Source: Meridianimarinicoccus sp. MJW13 (lineage in GTDB: Bacteria; Pseudomonadota; Alphaproteobacteria; Rhodobacterales; Rhodobacteraceae). Taken from it: a stretch of 64,000 bases of DNA. The stretch spans positions 186,001 to 250,000 of the forward strand of contig NZ_JACNMU010000007.1 of the NCBI RefSeq assembly GCF_014901205.1, given 5' to 3'. Both the position numbers and the translations under genes were made by a program. The stretch's first letter is position 1, and each line of letters begins with the position of its first letter. Below, piece by piece: positions 44,177 to 54,864 of this stretch. Below the pieces are notes generated by a model. It did no database searches. It saw nothing but the letters and a program-made list of their open reading frames with translations, and had not been told where the DNA came from.

Positions 44177-44487
44177 CTGGGCTCTCCCGGCGGGACCATC
44201 GCGCGCATGATGGCGTGCCAATGCTGGCCCGAGGCCACGATGTAGGCGCGCCCGTTGGCTTCGGTCACGACAATGGTCCAACTGCCGCTGACCGGGTCGT
44301 TCCAGACCTCGAGCAGCTGGGTTTCGGATTGCAGGCCCGCGGCGGACAGATGTTCGCCATAGGTCTTTTCCAGGGTTCTGGCGATCACCTCGCGCGGCGC
44401 ACAGGCCGTCGGCGATTGTGCATGAACAGGCGGGGCCGTGGCGGCGGCGCCAAAGATCAGGGCTGCGGTTATCAAGCGTTTGAACAT
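44173..44487 (-). CDS. Small exported hypothetical protein
   Basis: Protein of 104 residues, not recognised. A signal peptide is clear (residues 1 to about 22, MFKRLITAALIFGAAATAPP-V-HA). The mature part is about 80 residues with conserved-looking TLEKTYGEHLSAAGLQSETQ, VWNDPVSGSWTIVVT and SGQHW segments, one cysteine, and tryptophans. This looks like a small periplasmic domain of the type common in roseobacters. GGAGG lies 5 bases upstream of the ATG at 44487, and the long frame to 44667 lacks a site and would have no signal peptide. It is convergent with ppx, with the two stop codons overlapping. Confidence 0.8.
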   Translation of the reverse strand: MFKRLITAALIFGAAATAPPVHAQSPTACAPREVIARTLEKTYGEHLSAAGLQSETQLLEVWNDPVSGSWTIVVTEANGRAYIVASGQHWHAIMRAMVPPGEPS

Positions 44488-44636
44488 GGTGTCCTCCATT
44501 GGGTTGGAAGACGCATCCCGGCAGGCGCCGAAACGCGCCTCATACCCCCAATATCGGGATCCCCGGCATCCACGACAAGGTCCGCTACCCTCAAGGTGAA
44601 GCGGCGTGACGATGATTTTCGGGATGATTTTCCCTA

Positions 44637-45317
44637 TCAGGCGCGCGTGTTCGAGATTTCTTCCCAAGCCTGATTCACGGCGATCAGCCGCTTTTCGGCC
44701 AGCTTGATCGCCTCTTCCGGAAGACCCCGTGACATCATCCGGTCGGGATGGGTCTCGCGCACCAATTGCCGCCAGGCGGCGCGCACCTCGGGCAAGGGCG
44801 TGTCGGGCAACACACCCAGCACGTCATAGGGATCCGGCGCCATGTCAGACACAAAGCGCCTGCGGATGCGCGCGACTTCTGCCGCGTCCAGACCGAAGAT
44901 CTCGGCCACCTGGCTGAGAAAATCATGTTCGGAAGGATGGTATTCACCGTCGGCGACCGCGACATAGTACAGCCCCTCCATCAGGTCATAGAGCGCCCGG
45001 TGGCCTTCGCCGAACATGCGGCGGATGCGGTGGGCATAAACCTCGAACCCGGCGACGTCCTGCCGGGCCAGATTGAACACCCGCGCGGCATTGGCCTCTT
45101 CCGACTGCGGGATGTGGAAGACCTGACGAAAGGCGGCGACCTCATCGCGGGTCACTTGCCCGTCGGCCTTTGCCATCTTGGCGCCAAGGGCAATCACGGC
45201 GATGGTGAATGCCACCGAGCGTTCCGGCGGCGTGCGCAGCCGGTCGAACACATCGGCCAGCGGCTGCCCCTGGGTGAGGGCAGACAGGGCATCGGCAATT
45301 CGGGACCAGATCGACAT
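44637..45317 (-). CDS. TerB-DnaJ domain protein (DjlA-like)
   Basis: Protein of 226 residues that fuses a TerB-like helical domain (about residues 33-140: FTIAVIALGAKMAKADGQVTRDE, then YVAVADGEYHPSE) to a C-terminal J domain (about 163-226: DPYDVLGVLPDTPLPEVRAAWRQLVRETHPDRM, the HPD loop). J domains recruit DnaK, and E. coli DjlA has the same pair of domains with an N-terminal membrane helix; here no strong membrane helix is visible, so it is probably soluble or peripheral. Client and role are unknown. The gene appears monocistronic and diverges from a GFA gene. Confidence 0.88.
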   Translation of the reverse strand: MSIWSRIADALSALTQGQPLADVFDRLRTPPERSVAFTIAVIALGAKMAKADGQVTRDEVAAFRQVFHIPQSEEANAARVFNLARQDVAGFEVYAHRIRRMFGEGHRALYDLMEGLYYVAVADGEYHPSEHDFLSQVAEIFGLDAAEVARIRRRFVSDMAPDPYDVLGVLPDTPLPEVRAAWRQLVRETHPDRMMSRGLPEEAIKLAEKRLIAVNQAWEEISNTRA

Positions 45318-45434
45318 AGGCGCAGGCTACCCGATTGTGCAGGCGCGAAAAGAGGCAACTTGGCCGCTGGTACGCATTTCCCGGCATGCTAGGCTGACCG
45401 CATCGTCGCCACCTTGCCTTGTTCTGGAGTTTCC

Positions 45435-45890
45435 ATGACCACACCCCTTCACACCGGAAGCTGCCGCTGCGGACAGGTCCGCATGACCCTTTCGGCCAAT
45501 CCCGTCATGACCTCGGCCTGCCATTGCCGGGGATGCCAGCAGATGACCGCCAGCGCCTTTTCGCTCAGCGCGCTGGTGCCGGCCGCGGCCTTTCAGGTGG
45601 AGGGCGCGGACCCGGTGATCGGCGGGCTGCATGACGCCGACCAGCGGCACCACTTCTGCCCCCATTGCCTGAGCTGGATCTTCACCCGCATCACCGGACT
45701 GGAGGATTTCGTGAACCTGCGCAGCGTCCTGTTCGACGGGCTGGCGGATCTACCGCCGTTCATGGCCACCTGCACCGCCGAAGCCCTGCCATGGGTGCAA
45801 ACCGGCGCCACAGTCAGTTTTGCCGGAATGCCCGGCGCGGCGGAGTTTTTCGATGCAATGGGACGGTTCGAGGCTCAATCCGCAGGCTGA
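45435..45890 (+). CDS. GFA/CENP-V-family zinc protein
   Basis: Protein of 151 residues in the glutathione-dependent formaldehyde-activating (GFA) family. Zinc-binding cysteines occur in SCRCGQVRMTL, SACHCRGCQQMTAS and HHFCPHCLSWIF. Family members bind zinc in a Mss4-like fold; only a few have a proven role with S-hydroxymethylglutathione, so formaldehyde detoxification is an inference. GGAG lies 6 bases before the ATG at 45435. Its 3' end overlaps the 3' end of the convergent GNAT gene by 16 bases, so the two transcripts are antisense to each other at their ends. Confidence 0.87.
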   Translation: MTTPLHTGSCRCGQVRMTLSANPVMTSACHCRGCQQMTASAFSLSALVPAAAFQVEGADPVIGGLHDADQRHHFCPHCLSWIFTRITGLEDFVNLRSVLFDGLADLPPFMATCTAEALPWVQTGATVSFAGMPGAAEFFDAMGRFEAQSAG

Positions 45891-46384
45891 TCACCCAGGA
45901 TCTTCTGCATCAGCACCAGATCCAGCCAACGGCCGAACTTGCGCCCAACCTGCGGCATCCGCCCGGTTTCGGCATAGCCAAGGGCCGCGTGAAATTGCTG
46001 CGCCGCCTGGTTGTCCGCGTCGATGGCCGCAACCATGACATGCACGCCGACAGTGGCGGCCTGCGCCTCCAACACCTGCATCAGGGCACGACCAGCCCCC
46101 TGCCCGCGCGCCTGTGGTGTCAGGAAGATCGAATGCTCCATGGTGCGATCATAGCCGTCGCCGCCGCGAAACCGGTCGTAGGTGGCAAAGCCCAGCACCG
46201 TGCTACGCGCATCCAACGCAACCCACAGATCGCGCCCCGCCGCGCGCCGGGCTGCGATCAGATCGGCGACCTCGGGGACGGTCCATTCGTTGGTGTGAAA
46301 GATGGCGGTGGTCTGGCGCACCACATCGGTGCGGATCGCGGCAATGGCCGCGTGATGGTCGGGGGTGGCGGACAGAATCTTCAT
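45875..46384 (-). CDS. GNAT-family acetyltransferase (phosphinothricin-type)
   Basis: Acetyltransferase of 169 residues resembling the PAT/Bar or MnaT group of GNAT enzymes. The N-terminal AIFHTNEWTVPEVADLIAARRA is typical of that group (TANFRT-like start), the acetyl-CoA loop is LTPQARGQGAGRALMQVL and the tail has AAIDADNQAAQQFHAALGYAETG. Such enzymes N-acetylate amino acids or analogues such as methionine sulfone or phosphinothricin; the natural substrate is not clear. It lies 69 bases downstream of the mutase gene on the same strand, separated by a hairpin. Confidence 0.87.
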   Translation of the reverse strand: MKILSATPDHHAAIAAIRTDVVRQTTAIFHTNEWTVPEVADLIAARRAAGRDLWVALDARSTVLGFATYDRFRGGDGYDRTMEHSIFLTPQARGQGAGRALMQVLEAQAATVGVHVMVAAIDADNQAAQQFHAALGYAETGRMPQVGRKFGRWLDLVLMQKILGDQPAD

Positions 46385-46399
46385 GCCCCCGACATAGCA

Positions 46400-46421
46400 G
46401 GACGCCGCGCGGGCGGCGTCC
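46400..46421. terminator. Hairpin after methylmalonyl-CoA mutase gene
   Basis: A perfect 9-base stem, GGACGCCGC / GCGGCGTCC, with a 4-base loop in the 69-base gap between the mutase stop and the GNAT start. There is no T-run on the leftward side, so it may act as RNA 3'-end protector or attenuator more than as a full terminator. Confidence 0.45.
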
Positions 46422-46453
46422 CGAAAATCATGTTGTGACGACTGGAAAAGCCC

Positions 46454-48592
46454 TCAGGCCGCCTGCGACCGCGCCTTGCGGATCAGGGTCAGGATGTCCT
46501 TGGCGGCCTCGGGAATATTGGTGCCCGGCCCGAAGATCGCCTTCACCCCGGCCTTGGTCAGGAAATCATAGTCCTGCTGCGGGATCACCCCGCCACAGAT
46601 CACGATGATGTCCCCGGCGCCCTGGGCTTTGAGCTCTTCGATCAGCTGCGGCGCCAGCGTCTTGTGACCGGCGGCCTGCGAGGAAATCCCCACCACATGC
46701 ACATCGTTGTCGATGGCATCCTGCGCGGCCTCGGCGGGCGTCTGGAACAGCGGCCCCACGTCCACGTCAAAGCCGATGTCGGCAAAGGCGGTGGCGATGA
46801 CTTTGGCGCCCCGGTCATGCCCGTCCTGCCCCATCTTCACCACCAGCATACGCGGGCGGCGGCCCTCGGCCTCGGCGAAGTCCTCGATGCTGGACTGGAT
46901 GGCGGCGAAATCGTCGTCGCCTTCATAGGCGGCGCCATAAACCCCGGCCAGCGTCTTGACCTCGGCACGATGGCGGCCGAATTCCTTTTCCATTGCCATG
47001 CTGATTTCTCCAACGGATGCACGGGCGCGTGCCGCTTCGACGGCGGCCTCCAGCAGATTGCCGCCCTCTTTGGCGCGACGGGTCAGTTCGCCAAGGGCAG
47101 CCGCGCAAGCGGCCTCGTCACGGGTGGCGCGGATCTTTTCCAGACGGGCGATCTGTGATTCCCGTACCTTGACGTTGTCCACGTCCAGAATGTCGATTGG
47201 GTCTTCCTTGGCCAGACGGTGCTTGTTGACCCCGACGATCACCTCTTCGCCCCGGTCGATCATGGCCTGACGGCGGGCGGCGGATTCTTCGATCCGCAGC
47301 TTCGGCATGCCGGACGCGACGGCCTTGGTCATGCCGCCCATGTCCTCGACTTCCTCGATCAGCTTCCAGGCTTCCTCGGCAAGTTGCGCGGTCAGGGTTT
47401 CGACATAATACGACCCCGCCAGCGGATCGACGACCTTGGTCACCCCGGTTTCTTCCTGAAGAATGATCTGGGTGTTGCGCGCGATCCGGGCCGAAAATTC
47501 GGTCGGCAGGGCAATGGCTTCGTCCAGCGCGTTGGTGTGCAGCGACTGGGTGCCGCCCAGAACCGCCGACATCGCCTCATAGGCGGTGCGGATGACGTTG
47601 TTGTAGGGATCCTGCTCCTGCAGCGACACCCCCGAAGTCTGGCAATGGGTCCGCAGCATCTTTGAACGGTCCGACTTGGCCCCGAACTCGGTCATGATGC
47701 GATGCCACAGCATCCGCGCGGCACGCAGCTTGGCCGCTTCCATGAAGAAGTTCATGCCGATGGCGAAGAAGAAGCTCAGCCGTCCGGCGAACTTGTCCAC
47801 GTCCATCCCGGCTTCGATGGCGGCGCGCACGTATTCGCGCCCGTCGGCCAGCGTATAGGCCAGCTCTTGCACCAGGTTCGCGCCCGCTTCCTGCATGTGA
47901 TAGCCGGAGATCGAGATCGAGTTGAACTTGGGCATCTCGTTGCTGGTGAATTCGATGATGTCCGAGATGATCCGCATCGACGGCTCGGGCGGATAGATAT
48001 AGGTGTTGCGCACCATGAACTCTTTCAGAATGTCGTTCTGAATGGTCCCCGACAGCAGGCTGCGGTCATGGCCCTGCTCTTCCCCCGCGACGATGAAATT
48101 CGCCAGGATCGGGATCACCGCGCCATTCATGGTCATCGAAACCGAGACCTTGTCCAGCGGGATGCCGTCGAACAGGATCTTCATGTCCTCGACGCTGTCG
48201 ATGGCGACGCCCGCCTTGCCGACATCGCCAACCACGCGTTCGTGGTCGCTGTCATAGCCCCGGTGGGTGGCCAGATCGAAGGCGACCGAAACCCCCTGCT
48301 GCCCGGCGGCCAGGTTCTTGCGGTAGAAGGCGTTGGATTCCTCGGCAGTCGAAAAGCCCGCGTATTGGCGGATGGTCCAGGGACGGCCCGCGTACATGGT
48401 GGCCTTTACGCCGCGCGTAAACGGTCCGAATCCCGGCAGCTCGCCCATCTGCGGCAGGGCGGCGGTATCGGCCTCGGTATACAGCGGCTTGACGTCGATT
48501 CCCTCCAAAGTGGTCCAGGTCAGGTCGTCCAGGGACCGGCCGCGCAATTCTTTTTCGGCCAGGGATTTCCAGGTGTCCAGCTTGTCGCTCAT
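46454..48592 (-). CDS. mcm: Methylmalonyl-CoA mutase
   Basis: Adenosylcobalamin-dependent mutase of 712 residues, converting (R)-methylmalonyl-CoA to succinyl-CoA. The TIM-barrel part has [21 protein letters not shown]-type substrate segments (core [17 protein letters not shown]), [16 protein letters not shown] and [20 protein letters not shown]. The C-terminal B12-binding domain has [15 protein letters not shown] (DxHxxG, the His ligates cobalt) and the later GISSQAAGH and CGGVIP. It is a single-polypeptide homodimeric type, like the human enzyme. It acts directly after PccAB and epimerase; no epimerase gene is present in the window. No cobalamin riboswitch is visible upstream. Confidence 0.96.
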   Translation of the reverse strand: MSDKLDTWKSLAEKELRGRSLDDLTWTTLEGIDVKPLYTEADTAALPQMGELPGFGPFTRGVKATMYAGRPWTIRQYAGFSTAEESNAFYRKNLAAGQQGVSVAFDLATHRGYDSDHERVVGDVGKAGVAIDSVEDMKILFDGIPLDKVSVSMTMNGAVIPILANFIVAGEEQGHDRSLLSGTIQNDILKEFMVRNTYIYPPEPSMRIISDIIEFTSNEMPKFNSISISGYHMQEAGANLVQELAYTLADGREYVRAAIEAGMDVDKFAGRLSFFFAIGMNFFMEAAKLRAARMLWHRIMTEFGAKSDRSKMLRTHCQTSGVSLQEQDPYNNVIRTAYEAMSAVLGGTQSLHTNALDEAIALPTEFSARIARNTQIILQEETGVTKVVDPLAGSYYVETLTAQLAEEAWKLIEEVEDMGGMTKAVASGMPKLRIEESAARRQAMIDRGEEVIVGVNKHRLAKEDPIDILDVDNVKVRESQIARLEKIRATRDEAACAAALGELTRRAKEGGNLLEAAVEAARARASVGEISMAMEKEFGRHRAEVKTLAGVYGAAYEGDDDFAAIQSSIEDFAEAEGRRPRMLVVKMGQDGHDRGAKVIATAFADIGFDVDVGPLFQTPAEAAQDAIDNDVHVVGISSQAAGHKTLAPQLIEELKAQGAGDIIVICGGVIPQQDYDFLTKAGVKAIFGPGTNIPEAAKDILTLIRKARSQAA

Positions 48593-48679
48593 GCGCAGGC
48601 CCTTTCTAGATAGGGGTCCGGCCGCCCGTCAGGCGCAGGTCCGGCAGGACGTGAGAAGAACGTAGGGGAAGGCAAAGCA

Positions 48680-48706
48680 CGAAGCGGTGAAATCGCCTGT
48701 GCTTCG
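48680..48706. promoter_or_regulatory. Inverted repeat in mutase/DUF4174 divergent region
   Basis: CGAAGC (48680-48685) and GCTTCG (48701-48706) flank GGTGAAATCGCC, which is itself nearly symmetric, giving a 27-base dyad between the divergent mutase and DUF4174 starts. It could be a regulator site; no TTTGCAA element of the pccB type is present here. Confidence 0.35.
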
Positions 48707-48745
48707 CGGCCTCCCCAACCTATATTTTCAGGAACGGGAGGCCGC

Positions 48746-49192
48746 ATGAGACCTTTAAGATCACTCGCATTCGCCGTTCTGACGCTTTCGATGGCCGCCG
48801 TCTTTCCGGTGTCGGCCCAGGACATGGACAGACCGCTGCTGACCGAGGCCACGGAGCTGGACCAGTTTCTGTGGGTGGCGAGGCCCGTGGTGGTCTTTGC
48901 CGACACGCCCAACGATCCGCGCTTCATCAAGCAGATAGAACTGCTGAACGCCCGCAAGGACGAACTGTTCGTCCGGGACGTGGTGGTGATTGCCGACACC
49001 GATCCGGCGGCAAAATCTGCGCTGCGGACGCAATTGCGCCCGCGCGGTTTCCAGCTGACGCTGTTGGGCAAGGACGGCAAGGTGGCGCTGCGCAAGCCCG
49101 CGCCGTGGGATGTGCGCGAACTGACCCGCGCCATCGACAAGATGCCCCTGCGCAAGCAGGAGATCCGCGACGCGGCAGGCGGCGCCGGGTAA
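48746..49192 (+). CDS. DUF4174 periplasmic protein
   Basis: Exported protein of 148 residues. A signal peptide covers residues 1 to about 25 (ending VSA-Q). The mature region is a DUF4174 domain with a thioredoxin-like look: RPVVVFADTPNDPRFIKQIELLN (shortened: VVVFADTPNDPRF), VVVIADTDPAAKSALR and FQLTLLGKDGKVALRK, but it lacks a CxxC redox site. Function unknown. It is placed between the methylmalonyl-CoA mutase and propionyl-CoA carboxylase genes, divergent from one and convergent to the other, so a direct link to propionate metabolism is not supported by operon structure. Confidence 0.85.
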   Translation: MRPLRSLAFAVLTLSMAAVFPVSAQDMDRPLLTEATELDQFLWVARPVVVFADTPNDPRFIKQIELLNARKDELFVRDVVVIADTDPAAKSALRTQLRPRGFQLTLLGKDGKVALRKPAPWDVRELTRAIDKMPLRKQEIRDAAGGAG

Positions 49193-49217
49193 TCCCGCCG
49201 CCGCGCAGGTGTCGTGA

Positions 49218-49237
49218 TCCGGGCCTGTCGGCCCGGA
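49218..49237. terminator. Hairpin between DUF4174 and pccA genes
   Basis: A perfect 8-base stem, TCCGGGCC / GGCCCGGA, with a 4-base loop, placed between convergent genes 26 bases after the DUF4174 stop and 32 bases before the pccA stop position. There is no T-tract on either side, so termination is only probable. Confidence 0.45.
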
Positions 49238-49268
49238 ACCGCCAGCCGGGATATGGCTGGACTGTCGG

Positions 49269-51314
<2,046 letters not shown>

Positions 51315-51392
51315 GTTGCCTTCTTCCTCTTCAGTCCTGCCCGGTGCGGCCCCGCCACCTCCGGAAATCTCGGTGTTGTCAGCGCCGCCGTC

Positions 51393-51782
51393 TCAGGCGT
51401 CGTCTGCATCGTCTTCGCCGTCCCAGACCTCGTCTTCATCCTGGAACAGGGCCGGAAATCCGGCCCGCGCCGCCCGCATATCCACATGCAGAAGCGCCTC
51501 GTAACTTGCTGGATCGAATGGTTCCTCGGCGGGAACAACCTCGCGCCCCAGCAGCCAGCTCAGCCGCCCGGCATCCAGGTTGCCACGCTCGAAGGGTGCC
51601 TCGCCGAAATGGTCGATCAGGGCGCCCAGAAAGGCGGCATCGGCGCGCCGGTCGGCGGGTTTGCGATCCTTGTACCGCTCCCGCGCCTTCAGCGGCGTCG
51701 CCCCGGCCTTGGAAGCCCGGCGAATGGTGAACTGGTAATCGGTGCCGGGCAGCCGCCCGGGGAATCCGCGATGCTTGATCAT
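51393..51782 (-). CDS. Conserved hypothetical protein with acidic tail
   Basis: Protein of 129 residues, not recognised. The N-terminal half is basic (TIRRASKAGATPLKARERYKD) and the C-terminal 15 residues are extremely acidic (DEDEVWDGEDDADDA). In between is an alpha-helical stretch with FLGALIDHFGEAPFERGNLDAG. There is no signal peptide or membrane segment, so it is cytoplasmic. Its start overlaps the stop of the upstream hypothetical gene (4-base overlap), and pccA follows; co-transcription with both is likely. A role in assembly or regulation of the carboxylase is only a guess from context. Confidence 0.75.
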   Translation of the reverse strand: MIKHRGFPGRLPGTDYQFTIRRASKAGATPLKARERYKDRKPADRRADAAFLGALIDHFGEAPFERGNLDAGRLSWLLGREVVPAEEPFDPASYEALLHVDMRAARAGFPALFQDEDEVWDGEDDADDA

Positions 51783-52165
51783 GAACCCGCCTTCGTTCCG
51801 GCCCGCGTGGCCATCTTCGCCGCCGTGGGGCGCAGCCGGGCATGGGTTGCCCAGCGATGTCTGAGGGCGGGAGTTTCCAACATATGTGCAATACGCGAGC
51901 CCAGGCCCCCCGGCACCGGTCCCGCGATCTGACCGCCGGCGCGCAGAAACAGTCCCCCGTCGCGCTCGGACAGCTCAATCACTGGTGAAAACCCCCGCTG
52001 GCTGCGCAGAAGACGCCAGAGATCCTTGCGAACCTCGTGCGCCAGAACCCGTGCCCGCAGCCGTGGCAGCCGGGTTGTTGCTTCGACATCGAAGCGCGCC
52101 GGCAACCGCCGCGCCAATGTCAGACCGTCGTCCGTCTTGACCATATGCCAGCCGTTGCGCCGCAT
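51779..52165 (-). CDS. Basic conserved hypothetical protein
   Basis: Protein of 128 residues, rich in arginine, not recognised. It has no signal peptide or membrane helix. Segments such as RARVLAHEVRKDLWRLLRSQ and a Gly-rich GGLFLRAGGQIAGPVPGGLG are visible; the basic character would fit nucleic-acid or acidic-protein binding. The ATG at 52165 shares bases with the RidA stop (TGATG) and a 4-base overlap links it to the next gene, so ridA, this gene and the acidic-tail gene form one translation-coupled set. The frame is open far upstream (to 52594) but that is a shadow of ridA. Confidence 0.72.
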   Translation of the reverse strand: MRRNGWHMVKTDDGLTLARRLPARFDVEATTRLPRLRARVLAHEVRKDLWRLLRSQRGFSPVIELSERDGGLFLRAGGQIAGPVPGGLGSRIAHMLETPALRHRWATHARLRPTAAKMATRAGTKAGS

Positions 52166-52563
52166 CAGGCGGCGCCCCGCCGGACGGCCAGCATGTCGAT
52201 CTCGACCAGCGCATCCACGGCCAGGGCGGTCACCCCGATGGTGGTGCGGGCCGGACGTTGCCCGTCCGGAAAATAGGACATGTAGACCTTGTTGAAGGCG
52301 TCGAAGTCGCGCTTGAACTCGGTCAGGTAGCAGCGGCACTGCACCACGTCCTCCAGGCTCAACCCGATCCCCTCCAGCACCAGCTTGAGGTTCTCGATCA
52401 CCCGCACGGTCTGCGCCTCTACCCCTTCGGGCAGCGGCGCGTCCGGTGCGCCCGGCGTGGTCGGCATCTGGCCGGTCAGCATCACCCAGCCGTCCGCCTC
52501 GGTGGCGTGACAGAAGGGTCCGACCGGGGTCGGTGCCGTGGCGATCTTGTGAAATCTGGTCAT
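52165..52563 (-). CDS. ridA: RidA-family enamine/imine deaminase
   Basis: RidA/YER057c/UK114 protein of 132 residues, a trimeric cytosolic enzyme that hydrolyses reactive enamines such as 2-aminoacrylate made by PLP enzymes. Typical parts are PTPVGPFCHATEADGWVMLTGQ, ENLKLVLEGIGLSLEDVVQCRCYLTE and RPARTTIGVTALAVDALVEIDM; the arginine in R-P-A-R-T-T is the substrate-binding one. It overlaps the upstream DUF4760-like gene by 4 bases and the downstream hypothetical gene by TGATG. Its appearance inside the pccB-pccA interval is context without an obvious metabolic reason. Confidence 0.92.
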   Translation of the reverse strand: MTRFHKIATAPTPVGPFCHATEADGWVMLTGQMPTTPGAPDAPLPEGVEAQTVRVIENLKLVLEGIGLSLEDVVQCRCYLTEFKRDFDAFNKVYMSYFPDGQRPARTTIGVTALAVDALVEIDMLAVRRGAA

Positions 52564-53120
52564 GCCCTTGCCCCCGCCGGTATGCCCAGTTCACCCAGAA
52601 ACCACGTTAGATGCGGCCAGGGGTCGATGCGTGCCCGTTGCGCCCGCTCCGCCACATAGGCTGCGTACTTCCGGTTTACCGCCAGATAGTGCAGACCGTA
52701 GACATCCGCGATCACGGAGCGGTCCAGCGCGTCATGCCGGATGCCGGCGGCGACGATGTTCATGGTGTTCAACAAGACGTCCACGTGCTCCCTGTCCTCT
52801 TTGGTCAACTCTTCCAGCGTCACCACCGACTTTGGAAATTTCCGCTCCAGCGCGATGCGCGAGGTGTCGTAGTACCCCCAGACCGACGCGATGAAATCCA
52901 GTGTCGCGATGCGTGTTTCGCGCTTGTGGTTTTCCTGGCCCCCGGCGCGGATACGGTGGGCCTGGGTCAGAACCGCCGCGATCAGCAACACCTGCAAGGC
53001 TTCGGTGGTGAAAAACCCCTTCTGCCGCGCCAGTTCGGACAACCAATCCGGTGCCCCCGTGGCAATGATAAGACCCGAGAAAACTCCTATGATCAGTGTC
53101 AGTAGTGGCAGTATCCCCAT
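52560..53120 (-). CDS. Single-helix membrane protein, DUF4760-like
   Basis: Protein of 186 residues. One N-terminal hydrophobic segment (about residues 3-24, ILPLLTLIIGVFSGLIIATG) is followed by a second weaker one (about 40-55, ALQVLLIAAVLTQ) and a helical soluble region with RIATLDFIASVWGYYDTSRI, TKEDREHVDVLLNTMNIVAAGI and VNRKYAAYVAERAQ. This resembles DUF4760, whose function is unknown; the assignment is tentative. The ATG at 53120 follows AAGGGG at good spacing and is preferred over a GTG at 53141. It starts 37 bases downstream of pccB and overlaps ridA by 4 bases. Confidence 0.75.
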   Translation of the reverse strand: MGILPLLTLIIGVFSGLIIATGAPDWLSELARQKGFFTTEALQVLLIAAVLTQAHRIRAGGQENHKRETRIATLDFIASVWGYYDTSRIALERKFPKSVVTLEELTKEDREHVDVLLNTMNIVAAGIRHDALDRSVIADVYGLHYLAVNRKYAAYVAERAQRARIDPWPHLTWFLGELGIPAGARA

Positions 53121-53156
53121 GACATCCCCCTTGATTGTCACGGGGAGACTAACGCA

Positions 53157-54689
53157 TCACAACGGGATGTTGTCGTGCTTTTTCCACGGGTTGGTGACCT
53201 TCTTGTTGCGCAGCGACGCAAAGGCCCGCGCCACCCGCTTGCGCGTCGAATGCGGCATGATCACCTCGTCGATGAAGCCCTTTTCCGCAGCCACGAAGGG
53301 GTTGGCGAAACGGTCCTCATAGTCGGCAGTGCGGGCGGCGATCTTCTCGGGCTCGCCCAGTTCCGACCGGTACAGGATCTCGGTCGCGCCCTTGGCGCCC
53401 ATCACTGCGATCTCGGCGGTGGGCCAGGCATAGTTGAAATCGCCGCGCAGGTGTTTCGAGGCCATCACGTCATAAGCGCCGCCATAGGCCTTGCGGGTGA
53501 TCACCGTCACTTTCGGCACCGTCGCTTCGCCATAGGCGAACAGCAGCTTGGCCCCATGTTTGATGACCCCGCCGTATTCCTGGCTGGTGCCCGGCAGGAA
53601 GCCCGGCACGTCGACCAGCGTCAGGATCGGGATCTCGAAGGCGTCGCAGAAGCGCACGAAGCGGGCCGCCTTGCGCGAGCTGTCGATGTCCAGGCAACCG
53701 GCCAGGATCATCGGCTGGTTGGCCACCACGCCCACCGTCTGACCTTCCAGACGGATAAAGCCGGTGATCATGTTCTTGGCGTAATCTTCCTGGATCTCGT
53801 AGAAATCGCCCTCGTCGGCGGTTTTCACGATCAGCTCTTTCATGTCGTAGGGCTGGTTCGGGTTGTCCGGGATCAGGGTGTCGAGCGACGGCACGGTGCG
53901 GTCGGTCTGGTCAAAGAACGGGCGCACGGGCGGCTTTTCGCGGTTGTTCAGCGGCAGGAAGTCCACAAGGCGGCGCACTTCGGTCAGGGCCTCGACATCA
54001 TTGTCGAAGGCGCCATCGGCGACCGAAGATTTCTTGGTGTGGGTCGACGCCCCGCCCAGTTCCTCGGCGGTGACATGTTCGTTGGTCACGGTTTTCACCA
54101 CGTCCGGACCAGTGACGAACATGTACGAGGTGTCGCGCACCATGAAGATGAAATCGGTCATCGCCGGCGAATAGACAGCGCCCCCCGCACAGGGCCCCAT
54201 GATGACCGAGATCTGCGGCACCACGCCCGACGCCATGATGTTGCGCTGGAACACCTCGGCATAGCCTGCCAGAGAGGCCACGCCTTCCTGGATCCGCGCC
54301 CCGCCCGAGTCGTTCAGCCCGATCACCGGCGCGCCGTTTTGAACGGCCATGTCCATGATCTTGCAGATCTTTTCCGCGTGGGTTTCCGACAGCGACCCGC
54401 CGAAGACGGTGAAATCCTGACTGAAGACATAGACCATGCGGCCGTTGATCGTGCCCCAGCCGGTCACCACGCCGTCGCCGGCGGGCCGGTCGGCTTCCAT
54501 GCCGAAATCGGTGCAGCGATGCGCCTTGAACATGTCGAACTCTTCGAAGGAGTCATCGTCCAGCAACAGTTCGATGCGTTCGCGGGCGGTCAGCTTGCCC
54601 TTGCGGTGCTGCGCCTCGATCCGACTCTCACCACCCCCCTGGCGCGCCTCGGTGCGACGATGCTCAAGCTCCTGAAGAATATCTTTCAT
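53157..54689 (-). CDS. pccB: Propionyl-CoA carboxylase beta subunit
   Basis: Carboxyltransferase subunit of 510 residues that transfers CO2 from biotin to propionyl-CoA. Crotonase-like motifs: [53 protein letters not shown] and the C-terminal half [20 protein letters not shown] and [16 protein letters not shown]. The ATG at 54689 ([12 protein letters not shown]) is the family start; the open frame runs to 54743 but would cover the regulatory region. It faces a divergent exporter/regulator operon over 175 bases with TTTGCAA-type sites, so it is probably controlled by the ScfR regulator encoded there. Confidence 0.96.
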   Translation of the reverse strand: MKDILQELEHRRTEARQGGGESRIEAQHRKGKLTARERIELLLDDDSFEEFDMFKAHRCTDFGMEADRPAGDGVVTGWGTINGRMVYVFSQDFTVFGGSLSETHAEKICKIMDMAVQNGAPVIGLNDSGGARIQEGVASLAGYAEVFQRNIMASGVVPQISVIMGPCAGGAVYSPAMTDFIFMVRDTSYMFVTGPDVVKTVTNEHVTAEELGGASTHTKKSSVADGAFDNDVEALTEVRRLVDFLPLNNREKPPVRPFFDQTDRTVPSLDTLIPDNPNQPYDMKELIVKTADEGDFYEIQEDYAKNMITGFIRLEGQTVGVVANQPMILAGCLDIDSSRKAARFVRFCDAFEIPILTLVDVPGFLPGTSQEYGGVIKHGAKLLFAYGEATVPKVTVITRKAYGGAYDVMASKHLRGDFNYAWPTAEIAVMGAKGATEILYRSELGEPEKIAARTADYEDRFANPFVAAEKGFIDEVIMPHSTRKRVARAFASLRNKKVTNPWKKHDNIPL

Positions 54690-54759
54690 ATGCCGGGTTC
54701 CCTTGTTTTGCAGGCACCCTATACAGGAGATGGCAGTCCGCAAAGTGGAATTCAGAAAA

Positions 54760-54807
54760 TTTGCAACTGCATATGATACATGCTACTGCAAATTGCATAA
54801 TTGCAAA
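54760..54807. promoter_or_regulatory. TTTGCAA-type operator cluster (ScfR/PccR candidate)
   Basis: An AT-rich stretch in the pccB/exporter divergent region contains TTTGCAA (54760-54766), TGCAAATTGCA (54787-54797) and TTGCAAA (54801-54807). On the minus strand the right-hand pair reads TTTGCAAT-N7-TTTGCA. TTTGCAAA half-sites are what I recall for PccR control of pccB in Rhodobacter, and an ScfR-type regulator is encoded nearby. The motif is observed; the regulator assignment is inferred. Confidence 0.65.
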
Positions 54808-54864
54808 CATTGTTTGTTGTCAGCACCTTATAGATTTGACGCGCCATCAACGAAGGACCCCGCC

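Noticed and set aside
48593-48745. Cobalamin riboswitch before the B12-dependent mutase
   Set aside because: The 153-base leader is too short and lacks a recognisable B12 box; only a small dyad is present.
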